A stretch of 12,984 nt of DNA, from assembly GCA_020850375.1 (NCBI GenBank), contig JADZET010000157.1:1-12984 (forward strand), given 5' to 3'. Positions 12,522 to 12,984 of the stretch are shown piece by piece. The translations under genes were made by a program, and so were the position numbers. The notes beneath the pieces are model-generated. The model saw nothing but the letters and a program-made list of their open reading frames with translations, did no database searches and had not been told where the DNA came from. Origin of the DNA: Phycisphaeraceae bacterium (lineage in GTDB: Bacteria > Planctomycetota > Phycisphaerae > Phycisphaerales > Phycisphaeraceae). The first letter of the stretch is position 1; each line of letters opens with the position of its first letter.

Positions 12522-12984
12522 GTGGCCGCTTCGAGCTCTCGCCCCTCCGTCGCGATCGTCGGCGTCACAGGCGCCGTCGGTCAGGAATTCCTCGCCGTCC
12601 TCGAGCAGCGCCGATTCCCGTTCGGCCAGCTCAAGCTCCTGGCCAGCGCCCGCAGCGCCGGCAAGAAGCAGGACTTCATGGGCAAGACTTACACCATCGA
12701 GGAGCTCAAGGAGGACAGCTTCAAGGGCATCGACCTGGCGCTCTTCAGCGCCGGCGGGTCGATCAGCAAGAAGTTCGGCCCGATCGCCGCAGCGGCGGGG
12801 ACGATGGTCGTCGACAACAGCTCGGCCTTCCGCATGACGCCGGAGATCCCGCTGGTCGTGCCCGAGGTCAACCCCGAGGCCATCAAGGGCTGGAAGCTCG
12901 GCAAGGGCGGGATCATCGCCAACCCGAATTGCTCGACGATCATCATGCTCGTGCCGGTGACGCCGATCCGCAAGGCCGTGGGCG
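12522..12984 (+). CDS. asd: Aspartate-semialdehyde dehydrogenase, N-terminal part (runs off the window)
   Basis: NADPH-dependent enzyme that makes aspartate semialdehyde from aspartyl phosphate, the branch point to lysine/diaminopimelate, threonine and methionine. A GTG start at 12522 has AAGGA 8 bases upstream. The first 154 residues are visible, under half of the usual 330-350. Motifs: nucleotide-binding GVTGAVGQ (14-21), LLASARSAGK (39-48), LFSAGGSIS (74-82), VDNSSAFRM (97-105), VVPEVNPEA (112-120) and the active-site NPNCST (134-139) with nucleophile C137. This is the bacterial Asd form with SAGG and PNCST. The gene is cut by the window edge, not broken. Confidence 0.95.
   Translation, partial: MAASSSRPSVAIVGVTGAVGQEFLAVLEQRRFPFGQLKLLASARSAGKKQDFMGKTYTIEELKEDSFKGIDLALFSAGGSISKKFGPIAAAAGTMVVDNSSAFRMTPEIPLVVPEVNPEAIKGWKLGKGGIIANPNCSTIIMLVPVTPIRKAVG

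Overview
The window reads as chromosomal DNA of a GC-rich planctomycete, most likely of the Phycisphaerae type. The reasons are the kinds of exported protein it encodes. One has an N-terminal LEPR-XLL motif with a type I dockerin, SBBP propeller blades and PPC domains. Two others are PEP-CTERM proteins, one of them with HAF repeats. The start signals are a mix of good Shine-Dalgarno sites and apparently SD-less starts. The taxon is inferred from protein style only; no rRNA is present.

Layout. Bases 1-45 are the 3' half of a tRNA-Ala(UGC). A non-coding strip follows (46-250) with a 16-bp tandem repeat nested in an inverted repeat. From 251 to 5208 two exported-protein genes read leftward: a 1213-residue LEPR-XLL/SBBP/dockerin protein and, upstream of it, a 331-residue PEP-CTERM protein. 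They are separated by a strong terminator. A 478-bp AT-richer divergent region (5209-5686) then leads rightward into a 539-residue HAF-repeat PEP-CTERM protein (5687-7306).

From 7307 onward the content is ordinary metabolism. There is ubiE/menG (menaquinone methylation, +) converging on a DUF2231-type membrane protein (-). Next come glyA (serine hydroxymethyltransferase, -) and a TIM-barrel sugar isomerase/epimerase (-), probably cotranscribed with glyA. Divergent from these is a PfkB carbohydrate kinase (+), and last a truncated asd (aspartate-semialdehyde dehydrogenase, +) running off the right edge.

How they fit together. The left half is a cluster of surface or secreted proteins of unknown ligand. 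No exosortase or cohesin gene is in view, so sorting and partners must lie elsewhere. The right half mixes one-carbon, amino-acid, sugar and quinone metabolism without forming one pathway. I found no defence system, CRISPR array, transposase or clearly novel multi-gene system. The points most worth a second look are the unusual domain order of the LEPR-XLL protein, a palindrome inside a strong promoter, a G-quadruplex-forming tract just upstream of an SD-less glyA, a probably leaderless kinase gene and the nested tandem repeat beside the tRNA.
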